Below, piece by piece: positions 7,539 through 15,729 of a DNA stretch of 40,691 nt; the stretch's first letter is position 1, and every line of letters begins with the position of its first letter. Source of the stretch: Herpetosiphonaceae bacterium (lineage in GTDB: Bacteria > Chloroflexota > Chloroflexia > Chloroflexales > Kallotenuaceae). Both the position numbers and the translations under genes were made by a program. The notes under the pieces are model-generated. The model did not search any database. It saw nothing but the letters and a program-made list of their open reading frames with translations, and had not been told where the DNA came from. The stretch lies in assembly GCA_013821605.1 (NCBI GenBank), contig JACDGP010000043.1:1-40691 (forward strand), written 5' to 3'.

Positions 7539-8300
7539 ATGAAGAGCGTACAAGGCAAGATCGTCATTATCACGGGAGCATCATCCGGCATCGGTGCGGC
7601 GACGGCCAAAGAACTGTCACGTCGTGGTGCAACGGTTGTCTTGGCTGCCCGCCGGCAATCCGAACTCGATCAGTTGGCCAGGGAGATCAACAGCACAGGA
7701 GGCATAGCCCTGGCTGTGCAGACCGACGCATCCAAGTCCGAGGATCTCAAGCACCTAGTCACAACGACGATTGAACACTTTGGTCGGATCGACGTGTTGT
7801 ATAACAACGCGGGGATCGGCGATGAGGGTCCACTTGCAGCCATGACCGATGCGGGTCTAGAGCGGATCGTCGCAACCAACCTGCTAGCTCCAATCCGGCT
7901 GTCACGGGAGGTGTTGCCGCATATGCAACGGCAACGAAGTGGCCATATTATTTCGACCGGCTCGGTCGCCTCGCATATCGCGTCGCCCGGTTTGTACAGC
8001 ATGACGAAGTTCGCCCTACGTGGCTTTTCTGACGCGCTACGGCGCGAGGTATGGCGCAGTGGGATTCACGTGTCGCTGGTCTCGCCGGGCTTTATTCGGA
8101 CTGCGATGACGAAGGGTCTTAAGCTGCCCATGCCAGGACCCGAGGCCGTGGCACTGGCAGTAGTGGGGCTGATCGAGCGACCGCGCCGCGAAGTGGTCGT
8201 GCCGAGTTTCTACCGCCCGTTGATTCTGCTGGCGAAGCTGTGGCCATGGCTGGCCGACACAATCACGAGCCGCATGCGTTTATTCGAGCCAAAGGATTGA
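7539..8300 (+). CDS. Short-chain dehydrogenase/reductase (SDR)
   Basis: A 253-aa classical [11 protein letters not shown] cofactor loop at residues 12-19, NNAG at 89-92, and catalytic Ser142, Tyr153 and Lys157 (YSMTK). It binds NAD(P)(H) and oxidises or reduces a hydroxyl/carbonyl group. The C-terminal stretch after residue 215 is hydrophobic ([11 protein letters not shown]), resembling membrane-associated SDRs of the DltE/SadH type. It lies nine bases after the TIM barrel gene and 40 before trpS, inside the T-box operon. The substrate cannot be read from sequence. With the preceding gene it may form a two-step sugar or cyclitol conversion (inference). Confidence 0.88.
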   Translation: MKSVQGKIVIITGASSGIGAATAKELSRRGATVVLAARRQSELDQLAREINSTGGIALAVQTDASKSEDLKHLVTTTIEHFGRIDVLYNNAGIGDEGPLAAMTDAGLERIVATNLLAPIRLSREVLPHMQRQRSGHIISTGSVASHIASPGLYSMTKFALRGFSDALRREVWRSGIHVSLVSPGFIRTAMTKGLKLPMPGPEAVALAVVGLIERPRREVVVPSFYRPLILLAKLWPWLADTITSRMRLFEPKD

Positions 8301-8340
8301 GCCGCCCCATTACGTTTTATACGAAAGGTCTAGAATTCTG

Positions 8341-9345
8341 ATGCCAAAACAACGTATCTTGACCGGTGATCGACCGACCGGCAAATTGCACCTTGGGCAC
8401 TATGTTGGCACGCTGGCCAACCGTGTGCGCTTGCAGGACGAATACGACTGCTTCTTTTTGGTCGCCGACCTCCATATGCTCACGACGCGCGTGGAGCGGG
8501 AGCTATTGAGCGAAACCGCTCAAAATATCCGCGATGTGGTCCTTGATAACCTGAGCGTCGGTATCGATCCCAACAAATCGACCTACCTCTTACAATCGCT
8601 CGTGCCCCAGATCCCCGAGATGGCGTTGATCTTCTCGATGCTGATCACCGTGCCGCGTGTGCAACGTGTCCCAACGTTGAAGGAAGTCATGCAAAATCTG
8701 GATATCGAGCAGCCATCGCTCGGGTTGCTGTCGTATCCGGTGTTGCAGGCCGCCGACATTTTGTGTGTGCGGGCCAATCTCGTGCCGGTCGGCAAGGATC
8801 AGGCCTCACATGTCGAAGTGACCCGTGAACTGGCCCATCGCTTTAACACACTGTATGGCGAGGTCCTGCCCGAGCCGGATGCCTTGATCGGTGAGGTACC
8901 GACGCTCGTGGGTATTGATGGCCAAGCCAAAATGTCGAAGTCGTTGAACAACGGTATTTTTCTGTCGGATGACGCCAAGACGGTCGAGCAAAAGGTGCGC
9001 GGGATGTTCACCGATCCCAACCGCATCCGCGCGGATGTGCCGGGTCGTGTCGAAGGCAATCCCGTCTTTATCTACCACGATGCCTTTAATCCAAATACGG
9101 ACGAAGTCAACGATCTTAAGGAGCGCTACCGTACCGGCAAGGTCGGCGATGTGGAAGTCAAAAAGAAGCTTGCCGCAGCGATTAACGCGTTTCTTGACCC
9201 GATCCGCGAACGCCGGGCCGAGTACGAGCGTAATCCTAAGCTCGTACAGGAGATTTTGGTCGCAGGCAGCGACAAGGCACGCGCGGAGGCGGATGAAACA
9301 CTCCGCCGGATGAAGGATGCCATGGGGTTAACGTTCTTTAAATAA
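8341..9345 (+). CDS. trpS: Tryptophanyl-tRNA synthetase
   Basis: A 334-aa class I aminoacyl-tRNA synthetase of normal bacterial TrpS length. The HIGH-type motif is HLGH (17-20), next to [15 protein letters not shown]; the KMSKS loop is exact at 197-201. Other hallmarks are the motif [18 protein letters not shown] and the C-terminal anticodon-binding helices. It charges tRNA-Trp, the same tRNA that the upstream T-box senses, so the operon feeds back on itself. It is 40 bases after the SDR gene and 13 bases before trpE. Confidence 0.97.
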   Translation: MPKQRILTGDRPTGKLHLGHYVGTLANRVRLQDEYDCFFLVADLHMLTTRVERELLSETAQNIRDVVLDNLSVGIDPNKSTYLLQSLVPQIPEMALIFSMLITVPRVQRVPTLKEVMQNLDIEQPSLGLLSYPVLQAADILCVRANLVPVGKDQASHVEVTRELAHRFNTLYGEVLPEPDALIGEVPTLVGIDGQAKMSKSLNNGIFLSDDAKTVEQKVRGMFTDPNRIRADVPGRVEGNPVFIYHDAFNPNTDEVNDLKERYRTGKVGDVEVKKKLAAAINAFLDPIRERRAEYERNPKLVQEILVAGSDKARAEADETLRRMKDAMGLTFFK

Positions 9346-9358
9346 GGAGGCGCTTACG

Positions 9359-10837
9359 ATGCTGCAACCTTCTTTACCACAATTGAAAGCGTTAGCGAAG
9401 ACCCATCAACGGGGCGTTGTACCGGTGGTGCGTGAACTGCTGGCGGATAGTTTGACACCGGTGTCAGCCTTTGAGCGCCTAACTGCCGGCTATAACGGGC
9501 CGGCGTGTTTGCTCGAAAGTGTCGAGGGCGGCGAGCGGCTGGGGCGCTATTCGTTTATCGGGCTGCAACCTAGTGCCATCGTCCACCTGCGGACACGGGA
9601 TGGCGACCCGTTGGTGCCGTTGCGTGCCCTGGCAGAAACAGATGGCCCTTATATTCAGCCACCCGGCCTGCGCCTGCCCCGGCTCACCGGTGGTGCCATC
9701 GGCTGGCTAGGCTATGAGGCGGTAACCGCCTTCGAGCGGCTGCCACGCGCACCGCATAAGCCCTACGGCGATGTGCCGGACGGGGTGTGGGCGCGCTTCG
9801 ATGCGCTGGCAGCATTTGATCACCTGCGCCATAGCTTGCTGCTGATCGCACATGTCCGGCTCCATGCGCCCGATCTGCAGGAAGCATACGCACAAGCCAT
9901 GGCGACAATCGATAGCATGCAGCAGCGGTTATCGTCGCCCCTAGCGGCGACCAGGCCGGTCGTTGAGCTACCCGCGGTTGATCCTCATCACTTGCCGATG
10001 TTTGAGCAGTCGAACACGACACGTGAGGAGTACCATGCAGTCGTTGAGCGCGGCAAAGAATATATCAAGGCCGGCGATATTTTTCAGTTCGTGCCCTCGC
10101 AGCGCTTCGAGCGGCCAACCCACGCGGATAGCTGGACGATTTACCGTGCGCTGCGCGCGATCAACCCCTCGCCCTATATGTACCTGCTACGTGGCTTTGC
10201 TGGCGACATTATTGGTGCCTCACCCGAGATGTTGTTGCGCGTCGAGGGTGGCGTGGTCGAAACGCATCCCATCGCGGGCACTCGTCGCCGAGGTGTCAAT
10301 GAGGCCCAGGACGCGGCCCTTGCTGCGGATCTGCTGGCCGACGAAAAAGAGCGGGCCGAGCATTTGATGCTGGTTGACCTAGGCCGGAATGATGTTGGAC
10401 GAGTCAGCGTGCCCGGCAGTGTGCGCGTGCCGCGCTTTATGACCATCGAGCGCTATTCACATGTGATGCATCTGGTATCACGGGTCACGGGCCAGCTTCG
10501 TCCGGAGTTGCACCCGTTGGATGCGCTACGGGCTTGCTTTCCAGCCGGCACCGTGAGTGGGGCACCGAAGATTCGGGCGATGGAAATCATCGCCGAATTG
10601 GAGCATGACGAGCGTGGTCCGTATGCCGGTTGTGTTGGATACCTCGGCTTCGACGGCACACTGGATACAGCCATCACGATACGTACTATTTTCTTGCGCG
10701 ACGGGGTGGCATCAGTCCAGGCGGGGGGCGGCATCGTCTACGATAGCGAGGCCGACAACGAATGGCACGAGACCCAAAATAAAGCGCGTGCGCTGCTACG
10801 CGCTATCGAAGTGGCCGAGACGCTGGGAGAGCATTGA
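9359..10837 (+). CDS. trpE: Anthranilate synthase component I
   Basis: A 492-aa chorismate-utilising enzyme that makes anthranilate from chorismate and ammonia, the first committed step of tryptophan synthesis. The feedback tryptophan-binding motif LLES is at residues 51-54. The catalytic C-terminal half shows ASPEMLLRV, HPIAGTRRRG, LVDLGRNDVGRV, FPAGTVSGAPKIRAMEII and GGGIVYDSE, all typical of TrpE rather than PabB. AAGGAGG lies just before the ATG. It follows trpS by 13 bases and its glutamine amidotransferase partner trpG is about 490 bases downstream. Control is by the T-box and, presumably, by feedback inhibition. Confidence 0.95.
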   Translation: MLQPSLPQLKALAKTHQRGVVPVVRELLADSLTPVSAFERLTAGYNGPACLLESVEGGERLGRYSFIGLQPSAIVHLRTRDGDPLVPLRALAETDGPYIQPPGLRLPRLTGGAIGWLGYEAVTAFERLPRAPHKPYGDVPDGVWARFDALAAFDHLRHSLLLIAHVRLHAPDLQEAYAQAMATIDSMQQRLSSPLAATRPVVELPAVDPHHLPMFEQSNTTREEYHAVVERGKEYIKAGDIFQFVPSQRFERPTHADSWTIYRALRAINPSPYMYLLRGFAGDIIGASPEMLLRVEGGVVETHPIAGTRRRGVNEAQDAALAADLLADEKERAEHLMLVDLGRNDVGRVSVPGSVRVPRFMTIERYSHVMHLVSRVTGQLRPELHPLDALRACFPAGTVSGAPKIRAMEIIAELEHDERGPYAGCVGYLGFDGTLDTAITIRTIFLRDGVASVQAGGGIVYDSEADNEWHETQNKARALLRAIEVAETLGEH

Positions 10838-10894
10838 GTTTTGTGACACGCCAACTTGGTATCATATGTTGAGGATCAAACAGGAGGTAGTGGC

Positions 10895-11098
10895 ATGAGT
10901 GTCCTGACATTAGAAGGCATTGTTGATCAGGGGCAAATTCGCCTGACGACGAACGCGAATCTACTAGAACATACAAAGGTGTACGTCGTTGTCCCAGATA
11001 TGCAGATTGAGCAAGCTATCCATATCGCTACGCCACATCTGGTGCATAAAGAACAGGTGAACGACTTCATGATGGAGGTTGTCGAGGAGGTTGGTTAA
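10895..11098 (+). CDS. Small antitoxin-like protein, 67 aa
   Basis: A 67-aa protein starting at 10895 with CAGGAGG seven bases upstream. The N-terminal half (LTLEGIVDQGQIRLTTN, then TKVYVVVPD) has the G-x-V-x-x-G-x-I-x-L beta-strand pattern of DUF104/AF2212-like antitoxins, and the C-terminal half is a short acidic helix. No toxin partner follows on the same strand. Its last 32 bases overlap the 3' end of a minus-strand CopG-like antitoxin gene. It sits between trpE and trpG, so it is probably co-transcribed with the trp genes. Function is uncertain. Confidence 0.6.
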   Translation: MSVLTLEGIVDQGQIRLTTNANLLEHTKVYVVVPDMQIEQAIHIATPHLVHKEQVNDFMMEVVEEVG

Positions 11099-11237
11099 AA
11101 GGAACACTTTTAAGATCCACCCTAAACTCGGCGGCTTCGGTCTGATCCCAATAATCTGTTATGTCGTGCGTATCCCAAAATCGTCCTATTTCCTGGTAAG
11201 TTTGAGCCTGTGAAATAGAACTTTTATCGTCGCTCAT
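11067..11237 (-). CDS. CopG-family antitoxin-like protein, 56 aa
   Basis: A minus-strand gene of 56 residues. The centre, YQEIGRFWDTHDITDYWDQ, then EAAEFRVDL, matches the small CopG_antitoxin family, whose members carry F-W-D-T-H-D-x-T-D-Y and an acidic F-x-V-D end. AGGAAGAG precedes the ATG at 11237. It points against the trp operon and overlaps the 3' end of the plus-strand small gene by 32 bases. No toxin gene follows; the next minus-strand frame is trpE antisense. It may be an orphan or act on a distant toxin. Confidence 0.65.
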   Translation of the reverse strand: MSDDKSSISQAQTYQEIGRFWDTHDITDYWDQTEAAEFRVDLKSVPFNQPPRQPPS

Positions 11238-11322
11238 AGCTCTTCCTTTGCTTTCCTTGTGACAATATTTTACACGCTACATTGCTTCCTGGTACGTACC
11301 GTCATTAGTTTGGAGGCTCTCC

Positions 11323-11889
11323 ATGCATATTTTGCTGCTTGATAACTACGACTCGTTTACCTATAACCTGTACCAGTATCTGTGCGAGCTTGGGGCGGAG
11401 GTGGAGGTTCATCGCAACGACGAGATCGAAGTAGAAACGATTCGTGATCTGGCCCCCGACAAGATTGTGATCTCGCCGGGACCGGCCACGCCGGCCGAGG
11501 CCGGCATCTCACTGCCGTTGATTCGTGAGTTGGGCGTCGAGATCCCGATTCTGGGGGTATGCCTAGGACACCAAGCGATTGGAGCAGCCTTTGGCGGCAA
11601 GGTGATTCGTGCGCCGGAGCCGATGCACGGCAAGCTCTCAGATATCCACCATAGAGGTGACGGTGTGTTTGCTGACCTACCCTCACCCTTCACGGCGACA
11701 CGCTACCATTCGCTGATCGTAGAGCGTTCGAGTCTGCCGAGCAGCCTAGAGGTCACAGCTTGGAGCGACGATGGTTTGATCATGGGACTGCGGCACCGAA
11801 GCCTGCCAATCGAGGGTGTGCAGTTCCATCCTGAGTCGTATACCACCGATCATGGCAAGCAGTTGCTACGAAACTTTTTGGCAAGCTGA
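11323..11889 (+). CDS. trpG: Anthranilate synthase component II (glutamine amidotransferase)
   Basis: A 188-aa class I glutamine amidotransferase. The catalytic triad is complete: Cys80 in GVCLGHQ, His169 and Glu171 in [15 protein letters not shown] and SPGPATP are the standard TrpG/PabA signatures. It supplies ammonia to TrpE and in many bacteria also to PabB. TTTGGAGG lies six bases before the ATG. It is separated from trpE by the small antitoxin-like pair, so it may have its own promoter or depend on readthrough from the T-box transcript. Confidence 0.94.
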   Translation: MHILLLDNYDSFTYNLYQYLCELGAEVEVHRNDEIEVETIRDLAPDKIVISPGPATPAEAGISLPLIRELGVEIPILGVCLGHQAIGAAFGGKVIRAPEPMHGKLSDIHHRGDGVFADLPSPFTATRYHSLIVERSSLPSSLEVTAWSDDGLIMGLRHRSLPIEGVQFHPESYTTDHGKQLLRNFLAS

Positions 11890-11925
11890 GCACGTTCATC
11901 ACGAATGGGAGCTGACGAAGGGTTA

Positions 11926-12265
11926 TCAGTCACCGGCCCATTGGCCTGCTATGATGTCGCGCGTTTCGGCTACCGCGACCTGCCAGATCGCCAGCATTTC
12001 TGCATCATCACGCCGGTAGCGGCCACCGAAGTTGCCATCACCGAGCCCAGCGCGCATGGCGGCCGGACCTGCCTGCCGCAGCCGCGCAAAATCGGCCAGC
12101 GGTTTCGCTTCACCCGGCATAGTAACACCAGCGAGGCGTGTCCAGGGAAAGTTCTCCATCCACGAAGCGTGCGAGGCAAGCGGGTCGGTCTCCTGGACTT
12201 TGGCCCAGACCCTGCGGCGCGTTCCACCAGTTATGCGCGCTGCCCGAGCCCGTGTACGTCCGCTA
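11926..12265 (-). pseudogene. Creatininase-family amidohydrolase, C-terminal remnant (frameshifted)
   Basis: The minus strand encodes about 110 residues of a creatininase-type protein: SAHNWWNAPQ, then after a one-base frame change near 12214 VWAKVQETDPLASHASW, MENFPWTRLAGV, GDGNFGGRY and EEMLAIW-like AEMLAIWQVAVAETR, ending at 11926. W-W-N and D-P-L-A-S-H-A-S-W-M-E-N-F are known in this Zn-dependent amidohydrolase family, which is normally about 250 residues, so the metal-binding N-terminal half is missing. Reading upstream runs directly into the stop of the M20 gene. The only ATG-initiated piece is 11926-12159. It is non-functional as it stands. Confidence 0.7.
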
Positions 12266-13460
12266 CCGCGCCGATTCGCCTTCCCCGCGGAGGCACCGCA
12301 CGGCTGCCTCGCAGAGGATCGCTACCCCTGCCGGCAGACACGCCTCGTCAATATCAAAGTGCGCGCTATGGTGCGGATGATTTAGCCCGAGCGCCGCGTT
12401 GCCAGCCCCCAAAAAGAAAAAGTTGCCAGGTATCCGCGCTAACACCGCCGAGAAGTCTTCGCCGGCCATCGTGCGCCCCATCGTATCGATCTGCTGCACG
12501 CCGAGAATCTCGCCCGCGACGCGCTCCACCACCGCGCTCGGCCCCGGCGCATTGATTGTCGGCTCAACCGCCATGCTGATCGTCAGGTCGGCCTGTGCCC
12601 CAAAGGCCGCAGTCACGCCCGTCACCAACTCCTCGATGCGCCGGCGTAACAGCAGGTGCACCTCACGATTGAAGCTCCGGATGGTCCCGGACATCGTCAC
12701 AGTGTCGGCAATGACGTTACCCGCTTGGCCCGCATGGATACTGCCAATCGTCACGACCCCCATCTCCTCAGGATTGACATTCCGTGACACAATCGACTGG
12801 AGTGCCACGATGATGTGCCCGGCAACGACTACCGGATCGATCGTCTCGTGTGGCTGTGCGCCGTGGCCACCACGCCCACGCACGACAATCTCAAACAGAT
12901 CTCCGCCGGCGAGCAAAGGGCCGCTATGAACCACGGCGGTACCGAGCGGGACCATCGACGACACGTGTAACCCCAGTGCCACATCAACGTGCGGCTGTTC
13001 CAGGACGCCATCCGCAATCATCGCCTCGGCACCTTCGATGATCTCTTCGGCCGGCTGAAACATCAGCTTGACGGTCCCGGGGAGCTCGGCCTGGTGCCGA
13101 ACCAGGAGTTTCGCAACGCCGAGCCCCGCCGCAACATGGGCATCGTGCCCACAGGCATGCATTACGCCCGCTGTCTGGGAGCGATACGGTACCTCGTTCT
13201 CCTCCTGGATCGGGAGCGCATCCATATCGAACCGCAGCAACACAGTGCGTTCGCCGCGCTGCGCGCCAGTAAGTAAGCCCACGACGCCCGTGGTTCCTAC
13301 ACCGCGCATCACCTGATAGCCCATCGCCCAATTGCTCGGCAACGATCCCAGCCGTTCGTGTCTCTTGAAAAGCAAGCTCGGGATGGGCGTGCAGGTCCCG
13401 CCGCATGTCGATGAGTTCAGCGCATAGCGCCTCCGCTTCCTGAACAAACTGTGTCGTCAT
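12263..13460 (-). pseudogene. M20-family metallopeptidase/amidohydrolase, frameshifted
   Basis: An N-acyl-amino-acid amidohydrolase (M20D) of about 400 residues in two frames. From the ATG at 13460 (good GGAGG) it reads MTTQFVQEAEALCAEL and DMRRDLHAHPELAFQETRT. Near 13325-13335 the frame changes and continues as GYQVMRGVGTTGVVG, DMDALPIQEENEVPY, HACGHDAHVA, FQPAEEIIEGA, HGAQPHETIDP and NHPHHSAHFDIDE to 12263. All metal ligands and the dimerisation domain are present in the second frame. Family members hydrolyse N-acyl or indole-3-acetyl amino acids. A single-base change would restore it, so either a recent pseudogene or a sequencing error. Confidence 0.8.
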
Positions 13461-13669
13461 AAGACCTCCGATTGGCGACCGCAGCAGGCTTCCCCTGCGC
13501 CGCCATCACGCCTGCCCGTGCACGTTGGGGCACCGCGAGAACCCGATAATCTAACTATACAATGGGAGTCAATCGTGGTCATCACAGCACGTTCGCTTAA
13601 TATGGGGTGGTGAACTGCCCGCAGGCCAACGCTCCGGGGCAGCCGAACCTCAACGTACGACGGTTGCTG

Positions 13670-13675
13670 TATACT
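13670..13675 (+). promoter_or_regulatory. -10 box of carbonic anhydrase promoter, probably leaderless
   Basis: TATACT ends six bases before the ATG at 13682, placing the transcription start on or next to the start codon. No Shine-Dalgarno is present. The -35 region is weak. Confidence 0.5.
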
Positions 13676-13681
13676 GCAGGC

Positions 13682-14404
13682 ATGTCTACAACACATGTTA
13701 CTCCCTCAACCACCGCTGTAAGTGACCTCCTGCGCAAAAACCGCGCTTGGGCCGCCGAGATTTCTGCCCGTGACCCTGCATTCTTCCCGACGTTGGAGCG
13801 GCAGCAATCACCGCACTACCTCTGGATTGGCTGCTCTGATAGCCGGGTGCCGGCCAACCAGATCGTTGGCATGTTGCCGGGCGAACTATTTGTTCATCGC
13901 AACGTTGCCAACGTGGTCGTCCACACCGATCTTAACTGCCTTTCGGTACTGCAGTATGCCGTCGAGGTCCTTAAGGTCGAGCATGTGATCGTCTGCGGCC
14001 ATTATGGCTGCGGCGGTGTGCAGGCGGCCCTCGAAAATCGCCAACTTGGTTTAATCGACAACTGGCTACGGCACGTCCAAGATGTCGCCCATCTTCACCG
14101 TTCGCAGCTTGATCGCATTACCGAAGCGAAGCAGCGGCTGAACACCCTATGTGAACTGAATGTTATCGAGCAGGTGGTGAATGTGTGCCGAACCACCATC
14201 GTTCAGCAAGCCTGGGCTCGTGGGCAAGCACTAACGATCCATGGTTGGGTGTATGGTCTGCTTGATGGGTTAATCAAGGATCTTGGCATTTCAGTTCGTG
14301 ACCCTGACGACCTCGCTGTGCAGCACGCCCAAGCTGTAAACGAACTGAAGCACACGATGCCACAGCTGAACAGAGCTAACGGTGTGCCGGAGGTTCCAGC
14401 GTAA
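13682..14404 (+). CDS. Beta-class carbonic anhydrase
   Basis: A 240-aa enzyme that interconverts CO2 and bicarbonate. Zinc ligands are Cys51 (in IGCSDSR), His107 and Cys110 (in CGHYGCGG); the catalytic Asp53-Arg55 dyad is present. GELFVHRNVANVV and LGISVRDP-type segments fit the family. The ATG at 13682 is chosen because TATACT lies just upstream and conserved sequence begins soon after; further upstream ATGs would lie before the promoter. It is convergent with the lipoprotein gene, sharing a hairpin terminator. Confidence 0.95.
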   Translation: MSTTHVTPSTTAVSDLLRKNRAWAAEISARDPAFFPTLERQQSPHYLWIGCSDSRVPANQIVGMLPGELFVHRNVANVVVHTDLNCLSVLQYAVEVLKVEHVIVCGHYGCGGVQAALENRQLGLIDNWLRHVQDVAHLHRSQLDRITEAKQRLNTLCELNVIEQVVNVCRTTIVQQAWARGQALTIHGWVYGLLDGLIKDLGISVRDPDDLAVQHAQAVNELKHTMPQLNRANGVPEVPA

Positions 14405-14453
14405 GAAGGCGTAATATCAAGCACAACCTGATACGGCTGTTAGCTACCCAACA

Positions 14454-14482
14454 GGGGCGTTTCACACATTGTGAAGCGCCCC
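14454..14482. terminator. Shared hairpin terminator
   Basis: GGGGCGTTTCACA (14454-14466) pairs with TGTGAAGCGCCCC (14470-14482) around a three-base loop, a 13-bp stem with one G-T pair. It lies between the convergent carbonic anhydrase and lipoprotein genes and can serve both. No long U-run follows. Confidence 0.65.
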
Positions 14483-14512
14483 TATGCTATCGTTGTGAAG
14501 CGGTGAGGTTGC

Positions 14513-15556
14513 TTACTTGCAGCCACCATTAAGCAATTGTTTGGCTTGGTCGCTGCCGGGATCGACATTGGTGGTTGGGATGATTTTGGCCTGCTCAATG
14601 TGCAAGCCGAACTGGTCGAACGGGGGAACATTGAGGTGACGGAGGGTATAGGTACCACAGAAGGTTTGCTTGGTCCGATTGGTGTTCGTGGCCACAATGA
14701 CAACCGGCACATCTATGAAGGTCGAGCCGGCAGCACCTTCACCATCCGGCTTACCGAGGTCAATCACAACGTGGTCGGTTGCGGCAAAGCCTTGTTGGAA
14801 CTGTGTGAAAGTTTGCTTACTCATTGTGCCAGCATTGCCCCAATAGGTGTAGGCTCGCGCAAATTCACGCCGGTTGATCGCATCGTAATAGGCACGCACA
14901 AATTGGATGGGATCGCTGGGCTCGCTCGGCAGTTTCACACCGCCACTTGCCGCAGATATATTGGCACTCGCGATTTGCCAGGTCGTGCCGACGGGCTGCA
15001 GTGTATAGCTGCCACTAAACTGTTGCACTTTTTGATCGTGTGTCGCATCGGCGGGCTCATTCACAACTGCTTGGAAGGTGAGCGGAACGTCGACGGTGTT
15101 GTTCGCTTGCTGGCGCGGCGTCCCGGCCTGGACATTTACCTGAACGGTTTTGGCGAAGCCTTGCTTGAACTGTTCCAGGCTTTGCTTGCTGGCCACGCCG
15201 CCATTGGCCCAGGCATGATAGGCGCGCTCATAATCGCGCTGGTTGATAGCGGCGTAATAGTTTACGACCACATCTAGGGCGCCGGCCGGATCAGGATCGG
15301 ATTGGGCTGCTGGTGCTGCGGTCGCTGGCGACGAGGTCATGAGCGTTGAGATAGTCTGCACGGACTGACTCACAGTGGAAGTAGCAGGTTGGGCAGCGGT
15401 TGGCGTTGTGTCGGAGGCAGACGCGGCAGCTGTTTCCGAGATGATTGTGGCACGCGAGGCGCTAGCACTGCTCCCACAGCCGGTAAGGGCTACCGTGAGG
15501 GCCAGCGCGGCAAGCGGTAGCCAATGACGACGGTGTTGCTTGAGTATAGCAAACAT
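14513..15556 (-). CDS. Lipoprotein with two NTF2-like repeats
   Basis: A 347-aa exported lipoprotein: basic start, hydrophobic core and lipobox LTGC with Cys27 as the lipidated residue. After a Ser/Thr/Ala/Pro-rich linker (about 28-90) there are two related domains, beginning VVNYYAAINQRDYERAYHAW (about 97) and FVRAYYDAINRREFARAY (about 225). Each has the Y-x-A-I-N-x-R-x-[YF]-x-R-A-Y pattern of NTF2/SnoaL-like folds followed by a beta-rich half. It presumably binds a ligand or a partner at the outer membrane face. AAGGAG precedes the ATG. Function unknown. Confidence 0.75.
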   Translation of the reverse strand: MFAILKQHRRHWLPLAALALTVALTGCGSSASASRATIISETAAASASDTTPTAAQPATSTVSQSVQTISTLMTSSPATAAPAAQSDPDPAGALDVVVNYYAAINQRDYERAYHAWANGGVASKQSLEQFKQGFAKTVQVNVQAGTPRQQANNTVDVPLTFQAVVNEPADATHDQKVQQFSGSYTLQPVGTTWQIASANISAASGGVKLPSEPSDPIQFVRAYYDAINRREFARAYTYWGNAGTMSKQTFTQFQQGFAATDHVVIDLGKPDGEGAAGSTFIDVPVVIVATNTNRTKQTFCGTYTLRHLNVPPFDQFGLHIEQAKIIPTTNVDPGSDQAKQLLNGGCK

Positions 15557-15729
15557 TTGATACGCTCCTTATGCAGAGAAACTGGATTGCTCTCGTTCGT
15601 GCTTCATAGTACATCGCACGAGATGACCAGCCTGTAACGGTGTTGTGAGACGTTTATGACGGCGCGGAATATCATAGACCAGACAGATCGTGACGTAGCG
15701 GTCTGTTATCTAACTAAAAGGAAACTGAA

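Noticed and set aside
12032..13316. Plus-strand open frames of 80-216 aa opposite the M20/creatininase genes
   Set aside because: They are antisense shadows of GC-rich coding sequence; the minus strand carries recognisable family motifs.
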